Notes: generated from the letters alone by a model not told the origin. DNA of 64,000 bases from Clusia tigrina (GCA_920105625.2 OV050032.1:197331791-197395790); one strand, 5' to 3'. Shown: positions 1-12,395, numbered from the stretch's first letter. Program-made: numbers and translations.

Positions 1-178
1 CCCTAATCAGAATGCTGTGTTTACTGGTCAGCTTTTTTTTTAGGTCATAATTTTCAGTGAGTTTCATGAAGTTTCCACACGTTATTGGATGGGGTACTCT
101 TGGAGAGTACGCAACTCATTAACAAATTGAAGTCTCTGCATTAATTCTGATAAAATCTGAGGGTAAAGTGAACTGCCA

Positions 179-1590
179 GAATCCCAAGAGATGAAATTAT
201 GCATTGACAGATTGCAAAGTGATGAAATTATGAATTGAGAGAATCCAAAGTGATGAAATTATGAATTAACAGAATCCAAAGTGATGAAATTATGAATTGA
301 GAGAATCCAAAGTGATGAAAATATGAATTGGTAGAATCCAAAATAGTGAAATTATGAATTAACAGAATCCAAAGTGATGAAATTTTCCAGTGATAGAATC
401 CAAAGTGATGAAATTATGAATTGACAGAATCCAAAGTGATGAAATTTTCCAGTGATAGAATCCAAAGTGATGAAATTATGAATTGACAGAATCCAAATTG
501 ATGAAATTTTGCAGTGATAGAATCCAAAGTGATGAAATTATGAATTGACAGAATCCAAAGTGATGAAATTTTGCAGTGATAGAATTCAAAGTGATGAAAT
601 TATGAATTGACAGAATCCAAAGTGATGAAATTACGAATTAAGAGAATCCAAAGTGATGAAATTATGAATTAACAGAATCCAAAGTGATGAAATTATGAAT
701 TGAGAGAATCCAAAGTGATGAAAATATGAATTGGTAGAATCCAAAGTAGTGAAATTATGAATTAACAGAATCCAAAGTGATGAAATTTTCCAGTGATAGA
801 ATCCAAAGTGATGAAATTATGAATTGACAGAATCCAAAGTGATGAAATTTTGCAGTGATAGAATCCAAAGTGATGAAATTATGAATTAACAAAATCCAAA
901 GTGATGAAATTATGAATTGACAGAAGCCAAAGTGATGAAATTATGAATTGACAGAATCCAAAGTGATGAAATTTTGCAGTGATAGAATCCAAAGTGATGA
1001 AATTATGGATTGACAGAATCCAAAGTGATGAAATTACGAATTAAGAGAATCCAAAGTGATGAAATTATGAATTGACAGAATCCAAAGTGATGAAATTATG
1101 GATTGACAGAATCCAAAGTGATGAAATTATGAATTGAAAGAATCCAAAGTGATGAAATTTTGCAGTGATAGAATCCAAAGTGATGAAATTATGAATTAAT
1201 AGAATCCAAAGTGATGAAATTTTGCAGTGATAGAATCCAAAGTGATGAAATTATGAATTGACAGAATCCAAAGTGATGAAATTTTGCAGTGATAGAATCC
1301 AAAGTGATGAAATTATGAATTGACAGAATCCAAAGTGATGAAAATATGAATTGGTAGAATCCAAAGTGATAAAATTATGAATTGACAGAATCCAAAGTGA
1401 TGAAATTATGAATTGACAGAATCCAAAGTGATGAAATTTTGCAGTGATAGAATCCAAAGTGATGAAATTATGAATTGACAGAATCCAAAGTGATGAAATT
1501 TTGCAGTGATAGAATCCAAAGTGATGAAATTATGAATTGACAGAATCCAAAGTGATGAAAATATGAATTGAGAGAATCGAAAGTGATTCC
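179..1590. repeat. 31-bp minisatellite array
   Basis: About 45 head-to-tail copies of a 31-bp unit that begins GAATCCAAAGTGATGAAA. Two main unit types differ in the second half: type A ends TTATGAATTGACA and type B ends TTTTGCAGTGATA. In several stretches A and B alternate, giving a 62-bp dimer. Because 31 is not a multiple of 3 and few units carry stops, both strands show accidental open frames with repeating FHHFGFCQFIISSLWILS-like peptides; these are not taken as genes. The right edge decays into unique DNA near 1575-1590. Confidence 0.97.
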
Positions 1591-2700
1591 AATGGCCACT
1601 TGAGAAAACATTACTGAAAGATTCAATTGGTTATACCAAACAAATAGCAGACTACCTTCCAACATCATCATCATCATTAACACCTCTCCCATTAGTACCA
1701 CACAATCGCCGATTTCACTCACTTCGGTACATAATCAACAACACATCGCCACCTTCTCATGCACTTTTGTATCAGTTTACATTCTGAATTACCTCAGATG
1801 CCTGCAAGACACTGAGCACAAGCAACAGTCAAATTTTAATCAAAAGTATTGATTGTGATGTTAGGTTTGCCAGGTGTAATATACCTATTATATATGGCAG
1901 GATCGCCATGTAATGTGCCTGCAGCTTGGAGTGTATTAAACCTATAGCTAGGAGCGAACAGTTGCGATTAGCTACGAAATCTTTATACAGCGGGGTAGGC
2001 CGCTTAAATGACAGGCGAATAGCCAAATAGAGTTTTTACTTCTCAATGTTTATTCAGCGGAGAAGTTACGCTTATAGAGAGAATTCAGGGTTCTTTGCTT
2101 AATGACAGCAGAATCCAGAATCTCTCAAATAGCTTCCAATTATCAAACTCTAAGGCAGTTTATATTATCACCAGGGTAAAAACGTCCACTCCTGATTTAA
2201 GGACAACCTCTTTCACTTTCTACTACAATAATTTAGTGCTACAACAAATCGGTGTTACAGCAGTCACGTCAAATTAGAGTCAAATTAGAACGTGCCAGCT
2301 TAATTTTCCATTGAAAGAAACATCGGTGAAGAGCGGATTCAACAAATCATCACAACTCACACTTCCAATGCTTTTTCCCCTTTCTACCCCCAATGCGTCA
2401 ACACATTCATACAAAATACACAATAGTGCCGTATGATCTATTGCAAGCATTCGTAAATGTGGCTCCAAATGCTTTCGTAACACTCAGACCATAGCTTCCT
2501 TCGTGGTCAGAGCAAAGTCATGCCACCATGCAACCAGCAATTCCAGCGTACAACTCGGTTTACCAACTCCACTGCAATTTTTGCCCATAAATTTGCTTCA
2601 ATTAAATATAATTAATCGTTTGTTATTGCAAATCGAAATCGACTGACCCAGCAATAGCACTGAAGAGTATTCAATGCGGCAGTTATAGAAGATCGCATTC
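1591..2700. other. Unique AT-rich DNA, no gene seen
   Basis: No recognisable domain, RNA gene or transposon. The short open frames at 1829-2026 (-), 2095-2277 (+) and 2280-2483 (-) have no motif and no splice or promoter context, so none is called. Confidence 0.6.
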
Positions 2701-3565
2701 CCTTTCAAGAAGACAGCCGGGCAAAGTCTTTACAGTGTGTAGCAAAAAAATACATGCACACAAAGCGAAAAAAGCGATACCATTTTGCACAGCCGCCATT
2801 CATGTTGGTCGGATTTTTTGCTAAACTTGGTGGCGTGGGTCTAACTGCTGATGTTGTTGTTGTTGGAGTTTCCGTTGTTGCTGTTGTTGTTATTTACTTC
2901 ACACAGCAACAGCTTTCCCTCTTTCACTGGCAATTTGCTTATTACTTTACGCTTAAAATATTTTGTTTGCCTCACGTCAACGTGGCAGAACTCGCCAGCC
3001 CAACACACACGTCGCAGACACATCTCCACACACACGCAGGCACACAAAAAGCCCCACTTACAGTCTTGTAGAGTAGTATAGTAGTATGTGAGGATGTGGG
3101 TGTAAGCGTATGTGTGTGTATGGGTTGGTGTATGGGCGTATGTGTGTGTGTGTGGGTGGGTGTGTCCAGGATGCACTCTGGCAGTGGCACTGGCATTGCC
3201 ATTTGTAAAACTGTGAATGTTGACAGTTGTATTGTTGTTGCTGTTGTTGTTTTTGTGGCTGTTCTTGTTGATGTTGTTGTTGCTGCTGTCGTTGGCACTC
3301 TCTCACATAAAACAACCTCCCCGCCTCACTCCGCAGTCAGTTGTTCACTCAACAGCAGCAACCAGCGTCAATCATAATTTGCCTTTACGAAACGGTTTCC
3401 GAAATTAAGTTGCATATCGCGCCCTCAGGTCCTTATGTCACTACGGTGTACGGAGAGCACTGCAGCAGCTCACTGTGCACCACACACAGCGACAGAAATT
3501 GTAGCATCTTTTCCAGTTTTTCTCATGCCATCACCCTACAGCCAAAACAAGGGAACACATAATGC
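2701..3565. repeat. Simple-repeat-rich unique island
   Basis: Contains GTT/GTTG runs (about 2850-2895 and 3222-3295), a CA-rich stretch (3003-3045) and a GT-rich stretch (3078-3165). Open frames on both strands here are low-complexity products of the repeats (poly-V/L, H/T-rich). This mix of CA and CAA/CAG repeats is typical of non-coding DNA in flies. Confidence 0.7.
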
Positions 3566-3707
3566 GTTGACATGTTTGTAATGCCCAAAATCCACCAATT
3601 GCCGAGCATTGTTTTCTAAGATGACTCAAATGTCTGTGTTGAATACTTCCTCATTAAACGAATTGGCTGCGAAGTAGTACGAGTGATACTGCAGAATTGT
3701 ACCAGAT

Positions 3708-3772
3708 CACTTGCATAGAAGTCACACCAATCACCTGGGGACCACTTGCATAGAAGTCACACCAATCACCTG
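3708..3772. repeat. 30-bp direct duplication, period 35
   Basis: The string CACTTGCATAGAAGTCACAC and its continuation to CACCTG occurs at 3708-3737 and again at 3743-3772, separated by 5 bp. Local tandem duplication in otherwise unique DNA. Confidence 0.9.
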
Positions 3773-4341
3773 AGATCCAGAGAAACCAGTCCATGAGAGC
3801 TCTGAGCTTCCTTTAATATAGTAATGAACGCCTTCAAGAAATACTAAAGTCTAAAGAAGACCCCTACGGCAAGTGAATCTTTCAAAGACCGTCCTTTTCC
3901 ATAACAGCAGGATTCAGCAATAGCTCACAAGACTTGAAGAAACTAAGGTTAATTGGTACAATACCTTGTGAAACAACGGGGCACATCTATGATCTATGGA
4001 GATAATATAATTTCGATCCAACAATTGGGTGGAGCTTTGCTTCCAAGCACCTTCTACTCTCATGTAAACCCTCTGCTTCTAACGAACTAAACACTCAAAA
4101 CCGCTTCATCTGGAATATATATAAGTTAAGAGCACTCTAGGAATCGTTTCGTAAAAGTGTTCGCTAATATGCTCCCCAGTATCTTCCCCGATCTTCTAGA
4201 TTCGCATATAACTCATTCATTCGTCTAAGAATGATTTGCAAATCTGTATTCATTTTGAAGCGTCCAGTAACTTCGTTAGTTTCTCTGGTCCAAAATTGAG
4301 TTCTCGATTTGTAGCTGAAGGTTATGATCAGTAAACGATCT

Positions 4342-4344
<3 letters not shown>

Positions 4345-4397
<53 letters not shown>
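4345..4397. repeat. (TA)n microsatellite
   Basis: About 26 TA units. It sits directly at the 3' end of the minus-strand RTE-like fragment that follows, so it most likely grew from that element's simple-repeat tail. Confidence 0.95.
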
Positions 4398-4401
<4 letters not shown>

Positions 4402-4720
4402 GGTCCTATGGCTCCGCGGGGGAGCAAAGGGCCGCAACCAGGTTCCTCCATTTCCCTCTGTCATGCGCCAACCTCTTGATTTCGCTCCAGGTTCTGTTGG
4501 TTTTGAATACGTCAGCTTCCAGATTCCTCCGCCAGGTCAGTGATTGCCTGCCTCTGCGACGGCTGCCTTGAGGGTTCCAGTCCATTGCGCTGCGGGTGAT
4601 GTCGGTTTGGTCTCTTCTTAACACGTGCCCATTTCCTTTTCAGGATTTCCAGGCTCATTGGTGTCTGGTTACAGCGATTCCTCAGGTCAGTATTTGAGAT
4701 CGTATCGGGATCTGTTTAGT
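4398..4720 (-). mobile_element. RTE-type LINE, 3' end fragment
   Basis: Reading right to left, the minus strand encodes the C-terminal end of an endonuclease/reverse-transcriptase polyprotein. Seen motifs are TDLRNRCNQTPMSLEILKRKW, then, after a small deletion that changes frame, HVLRRDQTDITRSAMDWNPQG, RRRGRQSLTWRRNLEADV and WSEIKRLAHDRGKWRNLVAAL, ending in a stop near 4407. The WNPQG...GRP..TWRR...A.DR..WR..V..LC pattern is characteristic of RTE-clade LINE C-termini. Only the last 100 codons or so remain, so this is a 5'-truncated dead copy. The short 3' UTR runs into the (TA)n tail, as expected for RTE elements, which end in simple repeats rather than poly(A). Confidence 0.85.
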
Positions 4721-6194
4721 ATTCAGTTATTGAAGTGTCAGTTATCAGGATAATCTAAGTCCACAACTAGTCTGGTGCTGTTAATGGCAAAAGAGTGTTC
4801 AAGCAAATATTAGGCGGTGCTTATTCCGTTACTATGTTGAGAATGTACTCAGTCTGGTATGATTGACAAAGCCTCGTTAACAGTAATGGGGTGGAATACG
4901 GGAGTACCTTACACCAGAAGACGTGGATCAGTTTGTCAGTTGAATAGAAGAAGCATCACATTCCCATTAATGCTATTTGATGTCATTTGTATTTGGCTTC
5001 ATTGGTTTGCTATCCATACTCCACCTACTTGGAAAATGGGGCATTCTATGTTGACTTCCACGCCCACTATTCTTCCAAATTTCCCGGTGGATATCCACAG
5101 AATCTTTTGCAACATAAATTGACTTGCAAGGGTGCTGTGAGAATTTTAAGATTGTGCTAATTATAATACCATATCCTTTAATTAGTCATTATTACAATGT
5201 CCTTGCTACCATGCCCACATTTATACTGAAATGCACAAAACGAGTAGCGTGGGCATTCAGAACCCTTCGCCCACCAACTGATAGCACTATTTCGATTTGA
5301 GTAGTGGCATTCCACTGTCGCACTTGACCGGCGCCGGTTTCCTATTTGCGTAGCTGTTGTTTTTCTCGTAGGCGAAACGCACCGCGTGAATGCGTTGTGT
5401 ACCGTGCAGTTAAATTTAAGCTGTGTGGGGAAGTTTTTCATGTAAGTGTTTTTTATATGCGTCTGAGTGAAGGAGTGTGTTGCGTTGACGGCCGCCCTTT
5501 CAGACGAAATTAAAAACCTTTCAAAACTGAACACGCAGTAATTAAAGACTCGACCAACGACATTTCCATAGGGCCAGAGAGCGCACATGCCTTCAAGCTA
5601 CTTTTTCTGTGCTTCCGTTTAGTCCCGTTCCGGTCAGCCATGTCCATTTAACAGAAATACGCCATGAAATAGTTTCTAATCATATTAAAAGACAGCATAA
5701 GCGGATTGCCTCCAATTAAAGTGGCTTCCAGCAGCAACAAATTGAACGGACACAAGTAGGTTGAAATATGTGCAGCCACAAACATGTGAAGGATTTCTGA
5801 AAGAAAGCAGTAAAAAGTGTGCTGACGGGGACATTCATCCTACGAACATACGAGTAGTCAAAGCATTGATAAGGACGTGTTCTACGGCAGAGAATGTGGA
5901 GAAATGCAAATCCTATTAAAATAAATGAATCACAATTACGAGAAATGAAGTTCAAATCAACCAAGGGCAAACAGCAAGGGAAGTCTGCTCGCTCAGAATT
6001 ACGAGAACGTAGAAATATCATGGAAATATGAGAACATTTTAAATAAAACACTATCAAACTTAGGTGTAGAGTTGTAATGAAATCCTGTTGAAACTTGAAG
6101 GCAATCCTTAAACTGTCAACTCAATTGTGAACTGATTCTACTAAGATCTTTGCGGATTTTTGGTAATACCTTATATATATTTATATATAGAAGA
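4721..6194. other. Unique DNA, no gene supported
   Basis: A 136-codon minus-strand frame at 5178-5588 is open but shows no domain, no repeated coding signature and ordinary AT-rich composition; I do not call it. A donor-like CATGTAAGTG occurs on the plus strand near 5440 but no partner exon is visible. Nothing else is recognised. Confidence 0.5.
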
Positions 6195-7495
6195 TATTTG
6201 AAAATCAAATCGGCACCCATCATCTCTTTGTTGATTATAAAGCTGCGTTCGATAGCCCGATGTGGAATTGGGCATATGCAACGATGTATGAGTTCGATAA
6301 CCCGATGCGGAATTGCCCACACGCTACAATGTCTGAGTTCGGTATACCTTTGAGAAGAATCTGCAGGGTGAAGTAGAGCAAAACAAGCAGCTCCGTCAAG
6401 ATAGTAAATGACCTTTCCGAAACCTTTAAGTCTGAAAGAGATTTCATACCAGGCGACCAGTTATCCTGCGATCTCTTCAACCTCATCAAGGAGGGGATTC
6501 TACGGAAGGCCGGTTCAATGGCGCAATGGCACCATTTTCTACAAAGGTATCCAGCTCTTTGCGTACGCTGATGATATCGATATTGTCGGTCGGACCAAGA
6601 AAGATTGTTACTGCTGCTTTCACTGCTATTGAAAAGGAATCAGCCACAGTGGGCTTGTGGATAAACGAGAGCAAAATATATGTAGTATAGTAGAGCAACT
6701 TATATGTAGTATATGCTGTCTGCAAACAGGGGAGCGCGGCGTCTAGGCCCTCACGTATCAGCGGGCAACGTGTGTTTATGATACCACCCAAACATCAGCG
6801 CCATAAAGAAGTACAGGTAGAATGGGCGTCTTGTATAGTGTCAGCTTCAAATTTGAGAGAGTCAAGGAATTTACACACCTTGGCACTGCTGTTAACACCA
6901 ATTGTGATGTCAGTCTGGAGATAAAGTGAAGAATCGTAATTGCTAATAGGTGCTACTATGGGCTCAGAAAGCAATTGGGTTGCAGAACCCTCTCTCGAAA
7001 GGCCCTCGACGAAACTCATTCATTCTGTGCTTCATTCAACTTGTGCTCCATTCAACCTGTGCTTTATTCTATCTGTGCTTCTGTAGGGCACTGAGGCATG
7101 CCTGGTATCACAAACACATACAGCCGCTCTTGGGGTGATCCAGAGGAAAGTTCTTCGCAAAACCTTGTGTACTGTTCGAGTTGGCGACGACTATTGCATT
7201 CGTGTGAACCATGAGCTGTATGAGCTCTACGCCGACATTGACGTAGTTCAGAGTTTAAACATTCAGCGACTACGCTTGCCATGACTCGTATGGACGAAGA
7301 AGCTCCGCCGAGAAGGGTATTTGAGGCGAGAGCCGCAGGTCGAAGACGAAGGGGGACACCGTGAGTGTGGTGCATGGACCAAGCTGAGGAAGCACTGACC
7401 ACGCTTGGTGTGACTAATTGGAGAGGGCGCGCGTGAAGCAGAAGCGCCTGGTGAGAGCTCCTCAAGTCAACCGTAGCCCGACCACGTGTTGTAAT
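6195..7495 (+). mobile_element. RTE-like LINE, decayed RT and C-terminus
   Basis: The plus strand carries, in order but in several frames, most of the 3' half of a LINE ORF2. RT motif A appears as THHLFVDYKAAFDSP (about 6213-6257). A fingers/palm stretch follows (VKIVNDLSETF...GDQLSCDLFNLI, 6390-6490). The catalytic YADD box occurs as LFAYADDIDIVGRTK (about 6553-6600), then a frameshift and AAFTAIEKESA. Later come VKEFTHLGTAVNTN...SLEIK (6855-6930), NHELYELYADIDVVQ (7208-7245) and a GRRRRG/EEALTTLGVTNWR tail (7300-7430). Frameshifts and in-frame stops make it inactive. A 45-bp piece of the RT region is tandemly duplicated (6251-6340). The family resembles endonuclease-RT LINEs common in arthropods; RTE-like is my best clade call. 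Confidence 0.85.
6251..6340. repeat. 45-bp tandem duplication inside RT
   Basis: Two 45-bp copies, 6251-6295 and 6296-6340, each starting GATARCCCGATG and ending GAGTTC. Both encode a P-M-x-N...ATM.EF segment just after RT motif A. It keeps the reading frame but would disturb the palm fold. Confidence 0.85.
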
Positions 7496-8060
7496 GGCCA
7501 CCTGAGAAGAAGAAAATTGATATGCAAATTAGTTCCTAATACCAAGATCTTGCTTTGATTATTTATCTTTAATTAAAGTTACTATATTAGAATATCCCAA
7601 GGCGTCAATGATGGCCTAATTGAGCCCTTAGGGTGGTCGCCTTTCCTACCTACTATAATAGAAAAGAAGTGTTTTAAAAATAGTTGACGAACAGTTTCAG
7701 TAGTTTGACTTTTACTCCTAAATCATTGCCTATCGCTGCTGTATTCAACTCTAGATAAACTAAACTGTTTTCCAAAATATTCTCTTCCAGAGTTTCCATC
7801 TACGAGATAACATCCTTCATATTCTAACAGAAATTATGATATCTCTTTAATGAAATATAATATTAGGGAGACCGAAATAGGAAGAGCTGAGGAAATGTTC
7901 AAAATATGATGTGAATGTAAGAGCCACTAAACTTAACTGTGATTCTTCTTTACTCCTGAATAAATTGCTCACTTTATTACATCGTAACAATATATTGTTC
8001 ACATATATTCCAGAGTACCTTCTTATTTAGCATTACATTCAATTAAACTCTGCAATATAC
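7496..8060. other. Unique AT-rich DNA, nothing recognised
   Basis: No coding signature, repeat or RNA motif seen between the LINE end and the tRNA-like relic. Confidence 0.55.
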
Positions 8061-8061
8061 C

Positions 8062-8132
8062 GGCCCCTGAGGTCTAGTGGCGGGATGCTAGTCTCACAAT
8101 AGCGGGATCGCTTGCATGAATCCTGCCGAGAG
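8062..8132 (+). pseudogene. tRNA-Glu-like relic or SINE head
   Basis: GGTCTAGTGG at 8071-8080 equals the A-box/D-loop core of insect tRNA-Glu, and GCATGAATCC at 8114-8123 is a weak B-box match, 43 bases downstream, the spacing found in a real tRNA. The acceptor stem does not pair, so it cannot be a working tRNA. It could be an old tRNA pseudogene, the head of a tRNA-derived SINE, or chance. Confidence 0.3.
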
Positions 8133-9880
8133 CATGGTCTTGCATGCTTCTTTCTAAATATGTTTCCTTGCGATCACACTATTTGCTAATACTCATTTCC
8201 CCAAACCTTCAGACATAACTGATTACATTTTCAATATATTTTCGGTGATTCAATGTTATATTCGAGTTTGTTGAGCTTGCCTGCATATCCGACTGATATC
8301 TTTCACTTTTCCCTGAATCTTGTATTCCAAATCCACCAAGCACGGAGATGTATAATTCGAGTACAGCTTAATTCTACCTAACAACTAAACCCAGCAATGA
8401 GTTGTTGTGCTTTACGGAATGGATATATTTAAACATAGCCTGGCCTCACTCAATCTCTTTCTCTATTATTCGTTTAGCTCTGATAATGAATTCCATAAAA
8501 AAAACATACAAAACATGTGCAAAATCAGGATAATAATTGCTGCACTTGTGCTCATATCTTCCCTGACTTTATTTTAGATTGCGAAAAGTAGTTCGTAACT
8601 AATCCGAGTATGGCTGTAACTCCAGAAGTGCTGCAGGAAGTCATGTTTGCAATGTGCAGAAGTTGGCACAAATTCCTGAAATTCAAATGGCTTGATTCAG
8701 AATTCTTGTGCATACTTTGCGCACACACTTGCGCATAATTCCGAGACACTGATTAATACACCTCTTACTTAAAATGGTTTGGAGTTTGTGTGTGTATGCG
8801 TGTGTGTGTGTGTGTGTGTGTGTGCGGTTTAAAAAGTCCTTCGAGCATTGCGAAAGTAAAATGAAATTATTTGGAATTTTTACAAGGTACCCCGTGTTTG
8901 CCAACGAGTGCGAGTGGGCTTAAGCCGGCGGCAATAATTTGCTTAAATTGAATTTCACGCTTAGCGTCAACTGTGCAAACTGAAACGAGACAGCAAACAC
9001 ACGCTCGCATTGTTGTTGCACTTTTAAAGGAACACCGCACATACGGGTCCTGGCCTAGCACAGGCGTTGGCATGCGGATCGTATGAGTAACTTTCCGTTT
9101 TATTTTCATTGCTTCAACGCGCACACAATACCGACAACAAAAACATAACAAAACAAATGCTCAGCTAAAAGAGAGACACAGAGAGAGTGAGATAGAGAGA
9201 GTGAGATAGAGAGAGTGAGAGAGAGGGAGAGAGAGAGAGTCAGAGAGAGTGAGATAGAGATGGAGAGTGAGAGAGAAAGTGTGGACGAAAAGTGAAAAGA
9301 TGGAAACTTTTTAGCATCGCTTACAAATGTCGACGACAGGCATGCATGAATTACGGCCAACTTCATAAGCCAAAGCAACCGCAACGTCGGCGGAGGTGGA
9401 GGCATCCGCACACCGGAAACGACTTCATTACGCCGCTGCAGCATTTGACTGACATCCACAGCCGTTTCACCTGCACTGCACACACATGCTTTTAATTAAG
9501 GGTAAACATTTTAAAAAGGAACATTAAAATTTCAGCACACTCGCAACGCGCTTATTGGAGCACAGTGAAACACAAATATTAAGTTACGCGAACGCAAACA
9601 GACTCCGCAGGGCAGGCGGTGTCAGCAATTTGCGCTATTATGGGAACGACGTGTTGCAGGCGGCTGTACAGCAATTTACCGAGCGGAATGTGGCATATTT
9701 GCAAACCATCCGCCGCATCGAATAAGTACAAAAATGCCAAATATGGCTCGTATCTTTCTGACCTTAGGTAGAGTGTTGTGATCCAGAATCAAACTTCTTG
9801 AGTGTAGTTAACGCACTGCATCCTCTCCTAACAGATACTAAGCATTTGGTGTAGTTAACATTTATTACCGGCAGCAAAGG
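8133..9880. other. Unique island with GT and GA tracts
   Basis: Holds a (GT)n tract near 8786-8825 and a GAGA-rich tract at about 9171-9285 (runs of GAGAGAGTGAGATA). Open frames at 8683-9483 on the minus strand are derived from these tracts (H/T and S/L runs). GAGA tracts can bind GAGA factor in flies, but no promoter is evident. Confidence 0.55.
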
Positions 9881-10154
9881 GGAGCTCGCCACTGGCGACG
9901 ACAAGCAGGGACCCCAACAAACGCTCGCTCCACCGGTCTTTCAGGAGACATCCAGAGCATATCTGCAAATTCCATTTGAGCTAACACCAGTCATTCGCGA
10001 GTGGAAACACCATGGAAATATAACAACAAATCGTATGCATCACACTTGGCTGCACACAAGGCCTCAGGATGTGTTGGCATGCGCTCATATGAGCACACAT
10101 TGAAAAAGTGCTCAGCCGTTTCAATGTACACCACTCAACGTTGGCTGTTTGAAG
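9881..10154. other. Unassigned sequence before LINE-J copy 1
   Basis: GC-richer than its surroundings and possibly part of the same old element as the LINE-J remnant that follows, but no domain can be read from it. Confidence 0.3.
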
Positions 10155-10480
10155 CACGGGAGAACCCCAGCAAAGGCCTCAAAGTGTGCAGAGATAACAG
10201 CTTGAGTAAAATCTTAACACAATTTCCAATTGCAATACTTCCTTGTACTCATTATGCCTTGATTGATACTGACACCTTTTAGTTTGCTGGTTGCAGGTGT
10301 CAATTTACTACAATTAGAAACAATTTATCCTATCTCAGGCTCGCTGTACCGCAAAGAAGGACAGTTCACATCTCTCGTCCATCGTCACCAGTTCATTAAT
10401 AGCTTAACACAATTCCAAATGAGCAGTATAGGAATTGTAGCAAGCCCATGGTGCAGATTCTGCGATGAAGAAGTCGTCAC
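10155..10480 (+). mobile_element. LINE-J remnant, copy 1
   Basis: About 325 bp closely matching 11882-12200 (shared strings include CAATTTATCCTATCTCAGGC and GAGCAGTATAGGAATTGTAG). The end encodes a zinc-knuckle start (GIVASPWCRFCDEE), the C-x2-C motif found at the C-terminus of LINE ORF2 proteins. Multiple stops and frameshifts. Confidence 0.65.
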
Positions 10481-11880
10481 CAGTTCATTATCGGTTTCAT
10501 ACCGGAACAAAATTGTGTCTCACCGAGCTTGGAGTTGCTTCTTACTCGTAGTTTCAGTTTCGTAGAACACTTCGGAGTGCCCGTCCGCCCAGCGCCTGAA
10601 ACTGTGGTACACAAATTTTCATTTTAATTAAGCTAAAAACATTTTGCCGCAATATATATTTGCATTTCCGTTTCCTGTCGGTTTGTTTTAAATATATTTG
10701 TGCTCTCCAATTTGCATTGCTCTACAAAATTGATTTTGTTGATCAGTGTGTAAGGGCAAAAAGCGTATGAAAACTGATTTGCAAGCAAATACCATTAAAT
10801 CAATTAAAATTTTGTTAGCCATGTTTTTATTGGCAAAACTCACAGTTTTCATGAGCAAACGGATACAAAATAAACTTCACTTTAACCTCCGAAACCCTCA
10901 AAAGCCAACCCCATGTGATGCCAAGCCCACCCTTCCGTGGCAGCCACGGCCAAGCCAGCAACCAACCGACGAACCAACCGAAAATACCAATTTCAGCATC
11001 AATGCCAGCCAACATCAAAATGAATTTGCAATTTCATCAAAACTTGTACAAACACTTTTACATGATATTACAGCCGACAACGCTGCCACACTTTTCAATT
11101 ACTCGTGCAATTTGGCGAATTGCAATTTTGCGCGCTCCCATCGAATTTGCCAACAACTTCCGTTTCAACAAATGACTATTAATTAGCACACAATCACACA
11201 CACACACACACACACACATACACACACACCTACGAGCGTGTGCGTGGCGTCGTATGCACACACAGGCCGCGGCTATCAAAGATTGAGCCCCAGGTGCAGC
11301 TGCGCCATTGGCAGGATAATTACAACCTCACCCAGTTTCTGACAGATCACGATAACCGTATCGCAAACAGCTGCACCGCTTTGTGCACACCGGCACACCG
11401 GCACACCAGAGGAGACCGTACCCTGGCAGTCAGCTTCGTGCGTACTGAAGTGCAGAATGTCTAGCAATGACACTACAATACATATTGAGCTCAGGAGCAG
11501 AGCGGAAGGCATTCGCCACTCATGTGCATCACGTTCGAGAACGCCAGTCCATTAATACGAAAGAGGCATCAACACAATGCTCAAGTTAAGCACACTACGT
11601 TTCTGTGAAGTATTAACCGCTCTTTACGGAACAGTTTCAGTTAATGCCGCGTATAACTTTTTAGGTATTTCCCAGTAATTCAGGAAGCTTCTCTTTTGTA
11701 GTGGATTGTAAAAATCACCCACCTTTGCTTCACGGCACTCCTTAAATTTCGCCATGAAGTCAGACACTTACTATGTCTTTCTTTTATATTTATTCTAGCG
11801 CTCTGATAAATTTGTTGGAACTCTGTATAGTAGTGGCTCACGTGCCAACCAAGCCATCGCCTTTGGTCCAGTGTGATTCG
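10481..11880. other. Unique island with CA tract
   Basis: Holds a (CA)n tract near 11188-11230. The 146-codon plus-strand frame at 10746-11186 starts at GTG, has AT-rich composition and no recognisable domain; I do not call it a gene. Confidence 0.55.
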
Positions 11881-11881
11881 C

Positions 11882-12395
11882 GACACCCCAGCAAGCGCCT
11901 CAAAGTGAGCAGATATAATAACTTAAGTAAAATCCTAATAGAATTCCCAATTGTAATACTTCCTTGGCCTCATTATGCCTTGATTATACTGACACCTTTC
12001 AGTTTGCCGGTTGCAGGTGTCAATTGACTACAATTGGAAACAATTTATCCTATCTCAGGCTCGCTGTACCGCAGAGCAGGACAAATCACATCTCTCGCCC
12101 GTCGTCACCAGTTCATTAATATCTTAATACATTTCCACATGAGCAGTATAGGAATTGTAGCAAGCCCATTGGGCAGATTCTGCGATGAAGAAAGTGACAG
12201 TCGCCAGAGCACATATTAGGGAACTGTGGAGCACTAATGCACTATAGAGAAAAACACTTAAGCTCGTACCAAATAGCAGGTAAAAAAACAACAACGCCAA
12301 CATACTCGAATTTCTGAGGGCAACGGGAATGGATGAGAATTTATAGGGATACCCTTAACAGTATAAGGCGGTACAATAGATCCTTTTGGTCGCCC
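11882..12395 (+). mobile_element. LINE-J remnant, copy 2 with ORF2 end
   Basis: Direct repeat of 10155-10480 that also retains the end of ORF2. GIVASPLGRFCDEE at about 12150-12195 is the zinc-knuckle start (second position Cys changed to Gly). The last codons read SNFxRATGMDENL-stop near 12308-12345, like the conserved ...FLRATG... end of related LINEs, followed by a 3' UTR with GCGGTACAATAGATCC, the same kind of string seen in LINE-G ends. Inactive. Confidence 0.7.

Noticed and set aside
1251..1722. Repeat-peptide open frames in the 31-bp array
   Set aside because: The frame is open only because the unit lacks stops; no start context, and unit length is not a multiple of 3.
2841..3377. Overlapping open frames on both strands
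   Set aside because: Products of CA/GT and GTT tracts with low-complexity peptides.
5178..5588. 136-codon minus-strand frame
   Set aside because: No domain, no splice or promoter signal, composition like the flanking non-coding DNA.
10746..11186. 146-codon plus-strand frame
   Set aside because: Starts at GTG, AT-biased composition, no domain; likely chance.
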